64,000 bases of DNA from Geodermatophilus obscurus DSM 43160 (GTDB lineage Bacteria > Actinomycetota > Actinomycetes > Mycobacteriales > Geodermatophilaceae). The stretch covers positions 4,464,001-4,528,000 of the forward strand of contig NC_013757.1 in NCBI RefSeq assembly GCF_000025345.1. Reading direction: 5' to 3'. How positions within the stretch are numbered: the stretch's first letter is position 1; every line of letters begins with the position of its first letter. The position numbers and the translations under genes were made by a program. This document shows, one piece after another, positions 35,810-44,884 of the stretch. The notes under the pieces are model-generated. The model saw only the letters and a program-made list of their open reading frames with translations, did not search any database and was not told the origin of the DNA.

Positions 35810-37537
35810 TCAGCCCGGGTAGAACGGCTCGGTGCCCGGTTGCGGCTGCTGGCCGCGGACCAGGGTCACCCAGGTGCCCCCGGCGACCTGCCACTCCCAG
35901 ATCGTGCCGCCGGCGCTGACCAGCGGCGGGCGCTCGGGCGCCGCGGCGACCTGGGTCGCCTGGCTGGGCAGCCCGGCGGTGGGCACCGGCGAGAGGTCCC
36001 AGCCGTCGACGTCGACCAGGTAGGGCACGGTCCGCTCCTCGCCGGCGTCCCCGGCCAGCACCAGCAGGCTGCCGGAGGTCCGCCACGCGACGTCGACCAC
36101 CTGGCCCAGCGCCGGCGCGACCTCGCGCCAGTCGCGCAGCGCCACCGGGCCGTCGTCCGAGCGCACCACGGTGCCCACGTGCAGGCTCCGCCGCTGGCCG
36201 TCCTCCACGACGACCGCGGCCCGGACCCCGTCGGGCGAGAGCTGCAGCGCGGTGGCCCGGCCCAGGCCCGGCAGGGTGACGGCGTTGACCGCCTGTGGGG
36301 GCCCGCCACCGGCCACCCGCACCACCGTCGAGCCGTCGCGGACCACCCAGAACTCCTGGCGGGCAGGGGCCACCGTCGGCACCGTGAGCGAGCCGCTCGG
36401 CAGCACCGGGGTGAGGTCGCCGTCGTAGGGGCCGGTGAGCAGCGTCGCCTGGCCGTCCCGCTGGGTCACCCCGACCATCTGGGTCAGCTCGCCGGTGCTC
36501 GGGTCGGTCGCGACCGCGGCGCTGGACAGCCCGTAGACACCCGTACCGGCCGGGCCGGGCGCCGGCGCCGGGGCGTCGGTCGCCGTCCACAGCGCGCCGT
36601 CGACCAGGTAGTGCCCGACCGCGTCCACCGGGGCGGCGTCGGGGTCGAGGGCGGTCCAGGTGTCGACGGTCTGCACCGCGGGCACGCCGTCGAGGGTCAG
36701 CGGGTCGCCGTCGACGAGGACCTCCACCGAGCGCACCGACGGCAGCTGGCCCAGCGTCCAGACCAGCTGGGCCGACAGTCCGGCCAGGCGAGTGGGCGTC
36801 GCGTCGGCCACCCCGGTCACGTCGACGGTGACCGCCTGCGCGGAGACCGTCACCGTGCTGCCCAGCGCGGCGCCCTCGAGCTCGTTGCGGACGCCCGCGG
36901 CCAGCACCGCCGACGGCCCCGCGAGCAGCCGCTCGACCAGCACCGTCGGCTGGGCCTCGCCGGTGATCAGGTACCGCGGGTCGGGCACGAACCGCTGACC
37001 GGTCGGGTCGAGGAAGTAGAGGTCGCGCTGCTCGTAGAGGCGCTCGAAGTCCGGCTCGAGCATGAGCAGCCCGTCCGGCGGGTCGCTGATCCGCCACTCG
37101 CCGTCCACCTGCTCGAGGCGGAACTCCCGCGAGTAGACCTCCTGCCCGTCCACGGTGAACCCGCCCCGCTGGTCGATCGTGCCGACCAGCTCGCCGGTGA
37201 CGACGACGGTGCCGGCGTCGGTGGTGACGGTGGCGTAGTCGGCGCCGAGCAGGGTGATGCCCGCGTCGTCCGACCAGGACCCCCGCGGCTCGGGGGCCAG
37301 GTGCTCGCGGGCCACGGGGTGCCCGCGCACGGTGCTGGCGGCGGCGTCGAGGAAGCCGCGGACGACCTCCTCCGGGGTGGCGCCGGCTTCCGGCGACAGC
37401 GGCTCGATGCCGACCGGGCTGTCCGCGCGCGGTGGCGCCTGCGTGATCTCCACTACCGGCGTGCTCGTCGGGACGGTGGAGCAGCCGGTCACCAGCGCCA
37501 GCAGCACCGCCCCGAGGACGGCACCCCGGCGGGTCAC
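35810..37537 (-). CDS. lpqB: Lipoprotein LpqB
   Basis: 575 residues. Signal peptide with lipobox VTGC (Cys19), a GerMN-type domain in the middle (about 190-300) and a C-terminal beta-propeller-like region. In actinobacteria LpqB binds the outside of MtrB and tunes the MtrAB pathway that controls cell wall and division genes. GTG 37537 overlaps the mtrB stop (GTGA). It carries a palindromic repeat after its stop. Confidence 0.95.
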   Translation of the reverse strand: MTRRGAVLGAVLLALVTGCSTVPTSTPVVEITQAPPRADSPVGIEPLSPEAGATPEEVVRGFLDAAASTVRGHPVAREHLAPEPRGSWSDDAGITLLGADYATVTTDAGTVVVTGELVGTIDQRGGFTVDGQEVYSREFRLEQVDGEWRISDPPDGLLMLEPDFERLYEQRDLYFLDPTGQRFVPDPRYLITGEAQPTVLVERLLAGPSAVLAAGVRNELEGAALGSTVTVSAQAVTVDVTGVADATPTRLAGLSAQLVWTLGQLPSVRSVEVLVDGDPLTLDGVPAVQTVDTWTALDPDAAPVDAVGHYLVDGALWTATDAPAPAPGPAGTGVYGLSSAAVATDPSTGELTQMVGVTQRDGQATLLTGPYDGDLTPVLPSGSLTVPTVAPARQEFWVVRDGSTVVRVAGGGPPQAVNAVTLPGLGRATALQLSPDGVRAAVVVEDGQRRSLHVGTVVRSDDGPVALRDWREVAPALGQVVDVAWRTSGSLLVLAGDAGEERTVPYLVDVDGWDLSPVPTAGLPSQATQVAAAPERPPLVSAGGTIWEWQVAGGTWVTLVRGQQPQPGTEPFYPG

Positions 37538-39279
37538 CGGGCCGCCCCGGGTGGGCGCAGGGCCACCGGCCGCAGCGGCAGCGGCGAGCTGGTGAGGTCG
37601 GTGCCCGCGGTCAGCGGCAGGGTCAGCCGGAACTGCGCACCGGCGCCCGGTTGTCCCCACACCTGCAGCCAGCCGCCGTGCAGCCGCGCGTCCTCCAGGC
37701 TGATCGACAGCCCCAGCCCGCTGCCGCCGACGGTGCGGACCCGCGACGGGTCGGCGCGCCAGAAGCGGTCGAACACGTGCTGCGCCTCGGCCGAGGACAG
37801 CCCCACGCCTTGGTCGCGCACGGTGACCGCCGCCGCCGTCCGGTTGGCCGCCCAGGTGACCTCCACCGGCTTCCCGGTGCCGTGCTCGATCGCGTTGCCG
37901 ACCAGGTTGCGCAGGATCCGCTCGACCCGGCGGGCGTCGACCTCGGCGATGACGTCCTGCGCGGGGCCGGACACCGTCAGCTCGCAGCCGTGCCGCTCCG
38001 CGAGCGCCGACATCCCCGCCGCCACCCGGCGCACGAGCGCACCGAGGTCGGTCGGCTCCCAGTCGAGGACGGCGGCCCCGGCGTCGTAGCGGCTGATCTC
38101 CAGCAGGTCGGTGAGCAGCACCTCGAAGCGGTCGAGCTCGGCGTGCATCAGCTCCGCCGAGCGCGCCACGTGTGGCGGGAAGTCCTCTCGGGACTCGTAG
38201 AGCACCTCGGCGGCCATCTGGACCGTGGTGAGCGGCGTGCGCAGCTCGTGCGACACGTCGGAGGTGAAGCGCTGCTGCAGCTGCGACAGCGACTCCAGCT
38301 GGGTGATCTGCCGCTGCAGGCTGTCGGCCATCGCGTTGAAGCTGGTCGCCAGCCGGGCCAGGTCGTCCTCGCCGCGGACGGCCATCCGCTCCTCGAGCTG
38401 CCCCTCGGCCAGCCGCTGCGCGGTGCCCGCGGCCTGGCGCACCGGGTCGACCACCAGCCGGGTCACCAGGAGGGCGATCCCGACCACCAGGACGGTGAGC
38501 GCGATCCCGCTGATGACCACCGTGGTGCGGAACAGCGACAGGCTCTCCGCCTCCTGCTCGAGCGGGAAGGCGTAGTACAGCTCGATCTGCTCGGCGCCGG
38601 CCGCCCCGGTCGGCACCGGAGCGCCGACGAGGTAGGTGGCCCGGGGCTGCCCGCTGCCGTCGGGGACCATCGCGTACTGCGCGTACTGGCCCCCGGAGGC
38701 GACCTGGGCCCGCAGCTCGGCGGGGATGGCCGGGTAGATGCCGCGCTGGCTGACCGCGGGCGGCCGCTCGGAGTCACCGGTCCGGTAGACCATGACGACC
38801 TCGAAGTCACCGGCCGGACCGCTGCTCTCGCGCAGCTGCCGGACGGTGCGGTCCAGCGTCGCCCGCACGCTCGCGCTGTCGCCGGCGGCGATCCCCGCCA
38901 CCTCGGTCTGCGCGTAGATGACGCCGGTCTGCACCTGGTCGATGGCCGCCTGCTCCTTGACCGACAGCAGCTGCGTGCGGATCTGGCTGAACAGCACCAG
39001 GCTCACGATGACCACCACCGTGCCGGCCACGAGCATGGTGATCGCGCCGATCCGGACCTGCAGCGACGAGCGCCAGGCCGCCACCGCCCGTGCGACCAGC
39101 CCCGTGGTGAGCCGGCGGGTCCGGACGGCCCGCCGCCGCAGCTCGCGGCGCAGCGCACCGAGGTCGGCCGACGGCGTCCGGCGCGGCCCGGGCCCAGGCG
39201 CCTGCCCCGGAGTGCCGGAGGACGACGAGGCATCGGGCGGCGCACCGGCTGCGGGAGGCGCGGGCCGCGTGGTGCTCAC
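37534..39279 (-). CDS. mtrB: Sensor histidine kinase MtrB
   Basis: 581 residues. Two membrane helices (about 75-98 and 250-275) flank an extracellular sensor region; HAMP follows (VVDPVRQAAGTAQRLAEGQL), then the H box SDVSHELRTPLTT and N, G1 and G2 boxes (NLVGNAIEH, DQGVGLS, GSGLGLS). It phosphorylates MtrA. GTG start; it overlaps lpqB at its 3' end. The N-terminal 45 residues are a Pro-rich cytoplasmic extension. Confidence 0.96.
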   Translation of the reverse strand: MSTTRPAPPAAGAPPDASSSSGTPGQAPGPGPRRTPSADLGALRRELRRRAVRTRRLTTGLVARAVAAWRSSLQVRIGAITMLVAGTVVVIVSLVLFSQIRTQLLSVKEQAAIDQVQTGVIYAQTEVAGIAAGDSASVRATLDRTVRQLRESSGPAGDFEVVMVYRTGDSERPPAVSQRGIYPAIPAELRAQVASGGQYAQYAMVPDGSGQPRATYLVGAPVPTGAAGAEQIELYYAFPLEQEAESLSLFRTTVVISGIALTVLVVGIALLVTRLVVDPVRQAAGTAQRLAEGQLEERMAVRGEDDLARLATSFNAMADSLQRQITQLESLSQLQQRFTSDVSHELRTPLTTVQMAAEVLYESREDFPPHVARSAELMHAELDRFEVLLTDLLEISRYDAGAAVLDWEPTDLGALVRRVAAGMSALAERHGCELTVSGPAQDVIAEVDARRVERILRNLVGNAIEHGTGKPVEVTWAANRTAAAVTVRDQGVGLSSAEAQHVFDRFWRADPSRVRTVGGSGLGLSISLEDARLHGGWLQVWGQPGAGAQFRLTLPLTAGTDLTSSPLPLRPVALRPPGAAR

Positions 39280-39367
39280 GGCCGACGGGTCCGCCGGATC
39301 ACGGTTCTCCCCGGTCCACGGCCGCGGCTCGCTCGTTCATCGCTGCGGCGCCCGCGAGCCTGCCCGG

Positions 39368-40084
39368 TCACGGCGGGCCGGCCTTGTAGCCGACTCCCCG
39401 CACGGTCAGCACGATCTCCGGCTTCTCCGGGTCCCGCTCGATCTTCGCGCGCAGCCGCTGCACGTGGACGTTGACCAGCCGGGTGTCCGCGGCGTGCCGG
39501 TAGCCCCACACCTGCTCGAGCAGCAGCTCGCGGGTGAACACCTGGCGCGGCTTGCGCGCCAGGGCGACCAGCAGGTCGAACTCCAGCGGGGTCAGCGCGA
39601 TCGGCACGCCGTCCCGGGTGACCTGGTGCGCCGGGACGTCGATCTGCACGTCGCCGATCGAGAGGTTCTCCGCCTGCCCGGTCTCCCCGCGGCGCAGCTG
39701 GGCACGCACCCGGGCCACCAGCTCGACCGGCTTGAACGGCTTGGTGACGTAGTCGTCCGCGCCGGCCTCGAGCCCCTGGACGACGTCGATGGTGTCGCCC
39801 TTGGCGGTGAGCATGACGATCGGGACGGTGGACTGGGTGCGGATGTCCTGGCAAATCTGCAGGCCGTTGCGGCCGGGCAGCATCAGGTCGAGCAGCACGA
39901 TGTCGGGGCGGGTCTGCTGGAACGCGCCCACCGCGCGGTTGCCGTCGGAGACGAAGGCGGGTTCGTAGCCCTCGCGCCGGAGCACGATGCCGAGCATCTC
40001 GGCGAGGGCGGCGTCGTCGTCGACGACCAGGACTCGGCCGCGAGAGGGCCCGTTCTGGGGAGCGGTGGGTGGCACGACCACCAT
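39368..40084 (-). CDS. mtrA: Response regulator MtrA
   Basis: 238 residues, OmpR class. Receiver with acidic pocket Asp22-24, phosphoacceptor Asp66 in LLDLMLPG and Lys in VTKPFKP; winged-helix output with LLLEQVWGYRHAADTRLVN. Essential regulator of cell wall, division and replication genes in mycobacteria. ATG 40084 is used; GTGs at 40081 and 40075 are also possible. A 34-base palindrome lies just upstream. Confidence 0.97.
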   Translation of the reverse strand: MVVVPPTAPQNGPSRGRVLVVDDDAALAEMLGIVLRREGYEPAFVSDGNRAVGAFQQTRPDIVLLDLMLPGRNGLQICQDIRTQSTVPIVMLTAKGDTIDVVQGLEAGADDYVTKPFKPVELVARVRAQLRRGETGQAENLSIGDVQIDVPAHQVTRDGVPIALTPLEFDLLVALARKPRQVFTRELLLEQVWGYRHAADTRLVNVHVQRLRAKIERDPEKPEIVLTVRGVGYKAGPP

Positions 40085-40110
40085 TCTGCGCTGCGCCGAG
40101 CGCGAAACGG

Positions 40111-40144
40111 GGACACCCGCCCGGAGTGCTCCGGACGGGTGTCC
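40111..40144. promoter_or_regulatory. 34-base near-perfect palindrome upstream of mtrA
   Basis: GGACACCCG (40111-40119) pairs with CGGGTGTCC (40136-40144), and inside it CCGGAG pairs with CTCCGG; there is one mismatch. It lies 27 bases before mtrA on the minus strand, after sahH and its repeats. It could be an operator, a leader hairpin of mtrA or the sahH terminator. Confidence 0.5.
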
Positions 40145-40240
40145 TCCGTGCCCCGATCGCGTGGCCGCGCGGGCCCCGTCCCGGGCCCCGCCCCCGAGCT
40201 CACGAGGAGCGGGAGGACGGCGGCCCCCGGCGGAGCCCGG

Positions 40241-40360
40241 CGACAGGCTGGAACGCCCCCGCTGCAGGGCCCCGCCGCGAGCCAGGTGAGGTGCTGGAAC
40301 GGCCCCCTTCCAGGGGCCCACCCTGAGCCTGCGAAGGGTGGGGAGGAAGGGGGCCCTTCC
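40241..40360 (-). repeat. Palindromic intergenic repeat, copy 8 (compound), in the place of tmk
   Basis: The core 40360-40301 opens GGAAGGGCCCCCTTCC right after the sahH stop and closes CCTGGAAGGGGGCC, with tail GTTCCAGCACCTCACC. A closing half of another element (CTGCAGCGGGGGC plus GTTCCAG) follows to about 40241. Confidence 0.7.
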
Positions 40361-40361
40361 G

Positions 40362-41849
<1,488 letters not shown>

Positions 41850-41979
41850 GTCGCTCCAGATCCGCCCGGCCCACGAGCCGGGCGATGCGTGTCGGATGCA
41901 GTGTCGCTGCGATCCCCGCACGGGCGGGGAGAGCGAGCATGCCGAGGCTTCGGCGGGGCTCGTGCCGTCACCCACGATA
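41850..41979 (-). promoter_or_regulatory. sahH promoter and structured leader
   Basis: On the minus strand TATCGT (41979-41974) is a probable -10, giving a leader of about 118 bases. Three hairpins follow in order: GCCGAAGCCTCGGC (41954-41941), CCCCGC-CCGT-GCGGGG (41929-41914) and an 8-bp stem CGCCCGGC/GCCGGGCG (41884-41863) that ends 3 bases before the ribosome site. I do not find the SAH riboswitch core. Confidence 0.45.
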
Positions 41980-41996
41980 CGCGAGCCGACCCCGTC

Positions 41997-42908
41997 CTAC
42001 TCGCAGCCGACCCCGTCACCGTCGCCGTCGAAGGCGTCGCTCCACCCCGGCTCACCGCGCCTGATTGGCGCCGCACCGGCCGCCCGCACCGCCTCGCAGT
42101 CGGCGTAGGTGGTGCCCGCCGGCGCCGGCCGGGTCGCCGACGCCTCCGTCGCCGGGTCGCCGGGCAGCGGTTCCGCGGGGCAACCGGCGAGCACGGTGGC
42201 GGTGGCGTTGCGCTCGGCCCGGGTGGCCCACAGCCCGTAGCCGGTCTTCACCGCGACCTGCCGGGCGACGTAGGCGCACCGGTAGGCGGTGTTCGGCGGC
42301 AGCCAGGTCGCGGCGTCGCCGTCCCCCTTCTGCATGTTGAGCGGCCCGTCGACGGCGAGCAGGTTGAGCGGGTCGTTGGCGAAGGTCGTGCGCCGGTCGG
42401 CGTCCCAGCCCTGGGCGCCCTTCTGCCAGGCGTCCGACAGCGCGACGACGTGGTCGATCTGCACGTCGTCGCTGGTCTCCTCGCCGCGGCGGAACTCGAT
42501 GGTGCGCCCGGAGTAGGGGTCCTCGAGGGTGCCGGAGACGACGACGCAGTCGCTGCCGGACCGGAACCGCTCGCCGGTCAGGTCGCGGGCCAGCACGTCG
42601 TTGCGGGTGTCGCAGCCGTTGCGGTCGGTGTCGACCCAGCCGTCGCCGAACCGGTCGCGCTCGTACCCCGTGCGCGGCGCCCGGCCACGCACCTCGACGT
42701 CGGCGAGGGCGGCCAGCGCGGAGCCCGGCGGCGCGGCGGCGATCGCCTGGTCGGCGGCGGCGTCGTCCAGGACGCCGGTCAGCGGACCGCCGGCCGGCTC
42801 CCCGCCGCCGGGCGGCAGCACGCAGCCGGTCAGCAGGACCAGGACGGTCCCGCCGAGGAGGGCGCCGCGGCGCACCCTGGACGGCGTTGCGGTGGTGCGG
42901 GGGGTCAC
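41997..42908 (-). CDS. Secreted lipoprotein with HNH nuclease (DUF1524) and Excalibur domain
   Basis: 303 residues. Signal peptide with lipobox LTGC (Cys29), then an HNH/DUF1524-type domain (VQIDHVVALSDAWQKGAQGW, then FANDPLNLLAVDGPLNMQKG) whose Asp-His pair and later Asn form the nuclease site. The C terminus is an Excalibur module ending DGDGDGVGCE, a calcium-binding EF-like loop with a disulfide. Extracellular nucleases of this type may digest environmental DNA or attack competitors. A TAGCGT box at 42947-42942 is its likely -10. Confidence 0.88.
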   Translation of the reverse strand: MTPRTTATPSRVRRGALLGGTVLVLLTGCVLPPGGGEPAGGPLTGVLDDAAADQAIAAAPPGSALAALADVEVRGRAPRTGYERDRFGDGWVDTDRNGCDTRNDVLARDLTGERFRSGSDCVVVSGTLEDPYSGRTIEFRRGEETSDDVQIDHVVALSDAWQKGAQGWDADRRTTFANDPLNLLAVDGPLNMQKGDGDAATWLPPNTAYRCAYVARQVAVKTGYGLWATRAERNATATVLAGCPAEPLPGDPATEASATRPAPAGTTYADCEAVRAAGAAPIRRGEPGWSDAFDGDGDGVGCE

Positions 42909-42985
42909 GGGACTCCTCCGACGCGCGGACGGGCGGTCTCGACGCTAGGCCGCCGACCGGGCACCGCCGGGACGCCACGCCCGGG

Positions 42986-43816
42986 TCAGTCCCCGGCGGT
43001 GGTCCCGGGCTCCAGCACGCGGACGACGACCTGCTCGTTGTTCGACGTGTACGCCGCATAGGCCACCCGGGCCCCGGTGCGCCCGAGGTGCTCTCGCCAG
43101 GCCCGGTACTCGTGCTGCTCCCAGCCCGGGAAGTTGAAGAACTCGTCGAAGACCACCACCGACCCGGGGACCAGCCGGGGTCCGACGTGCTCGAGGACGG
43201 TCACCGCCGAGGAGTAGAGGTCTCCGTCGACGTGCAGCAGGTGCACCGGGCCCGGGTGCGCGGCGAGGAAGCCGGGGAGGGTGTCCTGGAACCAGCCCAC
43301 GACGAGTTCGGCGCCGGCGACGTCGGGCAACCCGTCCGTGGCGAAGGCGCCGGCCCGCACGTGGGGGCGGTAGTCCTCGGGCAGCCCCTGGAAGGAGTCG
43401 AAGCCGTACACGTCGTGGCGACCACGTCCCTCGGCGATGACCTCCAGCGAGCTCCCTCGGAAGACGCCGAACTCCAACGCCAGGCCGCCGGGCGGGGCGA
43501 TCTCGACGGCGTACCGCAGGGTGCTCACCGGGTCGTGGAAGGCGAGAGCGGTCGACATCTCGCGGGCCGCGAACCGAGCCGAGGCGACGGCCGCGTCCCG
43601 CTCCCCCGCCGCGAGGAGGTCCCGCCGCTCCCGGAACTCGACCTCGTGCACCGCCCGGATCACCCGGTCGGCCTCCGCGCGCAGGGCCGCCTCCACCCGG
43701 TCGGCCTCCGCGCGCACGGCCGCCTCCACCCGGCGGGCGAACCGGGCCTCGACCGGCGCCACCGCCGTCCGGACCAGCCAGCGCCGCACCGCGGCCGGCA
43801 GCAGGCCGGGTCGCAT
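42986..43816 (-). CDS. TylF/MycF-like class I SAM-dependent methyltransferase with coiled-coil N terminus
   Basis: 276 residues. The N-terminal 65 residues are a charged helix with an 11-residue unit repeated (EAAVRAEADRV, EAALRAEADRV). The methyltransferase domain has LALEFGVFRGSSLEVIA, DVYGFDSFQGLP, LLHVDGDLYSS and VVFDEFFNFPGWE, as in macrocin O-methyltransferase (TylF), which methylates sugar hydroxyls using a metal. Next to a glycan cluster it may methylate a cell-surface sugar. ATG 43816 follows GGGGGG; upstream in-frame starts are weaker. Confidence 0.8.
   Translation of the reverse strand: MRPGLLPAAVRRWLVRTAVAPVEARFARRVEAAVRAEADRVEAALRAEADRVIRAVHEVEFRERRDLLAAGERDAAVASARFAAREMSTALAFHDPVSTLRYAVEIAPPGGLALEFGVFRGSSLEVIAEGRGRHDVYGFDSFQGLPEDYRPHVRAGAFATDGLPDVAGAELVVGWFQDTLPGFLAAHPGPVHLLHVDGDLYSSAVTVLEHVGPRLVPGSVVVFDEFFNFPGWEQHEYRAWREHLGRTGARVAYAAYTSNNEQVVVRVLEPGTTAGD
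43661..43726. repeat. 33-bp tandem repeat inside the methyltransferase gene
   Basis: Two 33-base units (43661-43693 and 43694-43726) differ at one base, and a partial third begins at 43727. Each encodes 11 residues, in frame, so coiled-coil length can vary without frameshift. Confidence 0.85.
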
Positions 43817-44039
43817 CCGTAGCCCCCCGGACACGCGCACCCCTCCCCAGCCGCGGCTCCGGGGTGCTCCGCCGCCAGGTCTCCACGGCTGCCCGCACCC
43901 GTCCACCGGCGTCGCGGCGGCCACGGCGAGCAGTCCGGTGCCCACCCCGGGCAGCCGGTACACCACCACCCGGGTGCACGTCTCCGCCGCCGAGGGCGGG
44001 TGCACGTCCCCGCCGCCGAGGAGCGGGAGCGGACGGCGC

Positions 44040-44096
44040 TCAGCGCAGGTTCATCGGTGGTCGCACACCAGCGACATGACGACGCCGGGGTCACCG
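44040..44096 (-). pseudogene. manA remnant (internally deleted 3' fragment)
   Basis: On the minus strand 44094-44056 encodes GDPGVVMSLVCDH, against GDPGVVISLMCNH in intact manA (51767-51728; about 36 of 40 bases identical). It is joined directly to a copy of the last 17 bases of manA including the stop (44056-44040 versus 51289-51273; 16 of 17 allowing one change). About 440 bases of manA are missing between. Confidence 0.75.
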
Positions 44097-44158
44097 GCCT
44101 CCTCCAACGCGGTACCGACGGTCTCGACGCTGGGCGTCCGGCCGGGGGCGGCGGCTCT

Positions 44159-44182
44159 GCCACGCCCGGGCCCGGGCGTGGC
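44159..44182. terminator. 24-base perfect palindrome
   Basis: GCCACGCCCGGG and its exact complement CCCGGGCGTGGC abut without a loop. It lies in the gap between divergent genes; a terminator of the lost manA transcript or a cruciform/operator site are both possible. Confidence 0.4.
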
Positions 44183-44233
44183 CGAGCCGCACGGACGCGG
44201 TTCCGAACCGGTGGCGGCGTCGTGGGATCGCCG

Positions 44234-44270
44234 TACGCTGCCCTCGACCGGTCCGGCTGTGATCCGGACC
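44234..44270 (+). promoter_or_regulatory. Promoter and inverted repeat before the sugar-nucleotide cluster
   Basis: TACGCT at 44234-44239 is a likely -10. GGTCCGG (44250-44256) and CCGGACC (44264-44270) form a 7-bp inverted repeat between it and the ATG at 44291. Confidence 0.45.
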
Positions 44271-44290
44271 ACACCGACCCGGACGGAGAT

Positions 44291-44884
44291 ATGGCTTCGG
44301 CACAGGAGCCCGCGCGGCACCCGGTGGCTGCCCACGAGACGGCCGTCATCGAGGATGCGGCGCAGATCGGTGCGGGCACCCGGATCTGGCACCACGCCCA
44401 CGTCCGCGCCGGCGCAGTGATCGGAGCAGGCTGCGTCCTCGGCAAGAACGTCTTCGTGGACTCGGGTGCCGTGGTCGGCGACCGGTGCAAGATCCAGAAC
44501 AACGTCTCCATCTACAACGGGGTCAGGCTGGGGTCGGAGGTCTTCGTCGGCCCGAGCGCCGTGTTCACCAACGACCTGCGGCCCCGCGCATCGGCCGGCC
44601 AGTGGTCGGTCACCCCCACCCTCGTGCACGACGGCGCCTCCATAGGCGCCAACGCGACCATCGTCTGCGGCACCGTGCTCGGCCGCTGGGCGATGGTCGC
44701 CGCGGGTTCGGTGGTGACCCGGGACGTCGAGCCGCACCAGCTGGTCGTCGGCAACCCCGCCCGCCCCGCCGGATGGGTGTGCGAGTGCGGCGAGGTGGTC
44801 AGCCGTGCCGCGGAGCCCCCCGGCGACCTCCGGTGCACCGATCACCGCGACGGGACGGCGGAGCACCGAGCGGCGCAGGTGTGA
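44291..44884 (+). CDS. WbpD/WlbB-like hexapeptide N-acetyltransferase
   Basis: 197 residues. A left-handed beta-helix: IWHHAHVRAGAVIGAGCVLG, then NVFVDSGAVVGDRCKIQNNV, VFVGPSAVFTNDLRPRA and VVGNPARPAGWVCECGE, very close to WbpD/WlbB, which acetylate the 3-amino group of UDP-2-acetamido-3-amino-glucuronate. The C-terminal 30 residues hold CxC...C-x-x-H, a zinc-like tail seen in the family. Its stop overlaps the next start (GTGA), forming a three-gene operon. Confidence 0.88.
   Translation: MASAQEPARHPVAAHETAVIEDAAQIGAGTRIWHHAHVRAGAVIGAGCVLGKNVFVDSGAVVGDRCKIQNNVSIYNGVRLGSEVFVGPSAVFTNDLRPRASAGQWSVTPTLVHDGASIGANATIVCGTVLGRWAMVAAGSVVTRDVEPHQLVVGNPARPAGWVCECGEVVSRAAEPPGDLRCTDHRDGTAEHRAAQV

Larger units (their letters stand above)
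43817..44290. other. 474-base region without an intact gene
   Basis: Between the methyltransferase (minus) and WbpD-like gene (plus). It contains a manA remnant at 44040-44096, a stretch at 44113-44172 that resembles 42930-42983, a 24-base palindrome at 44159-44182, two GGGTGCACGTC copies near 43972 and 44000, and the promoter of the sugar cluster near 44234. No convincing ORF. Confidence 0.6.

Noticed and set aside
41850..41996. SAH riboswitch upstream of sahH
   Set aside because: Position is right and hairpins exist, but I do not find the conserved core (GAGGAGCGCTGC-like segment and matching closing strand). Reported only as an unknown structured leader.
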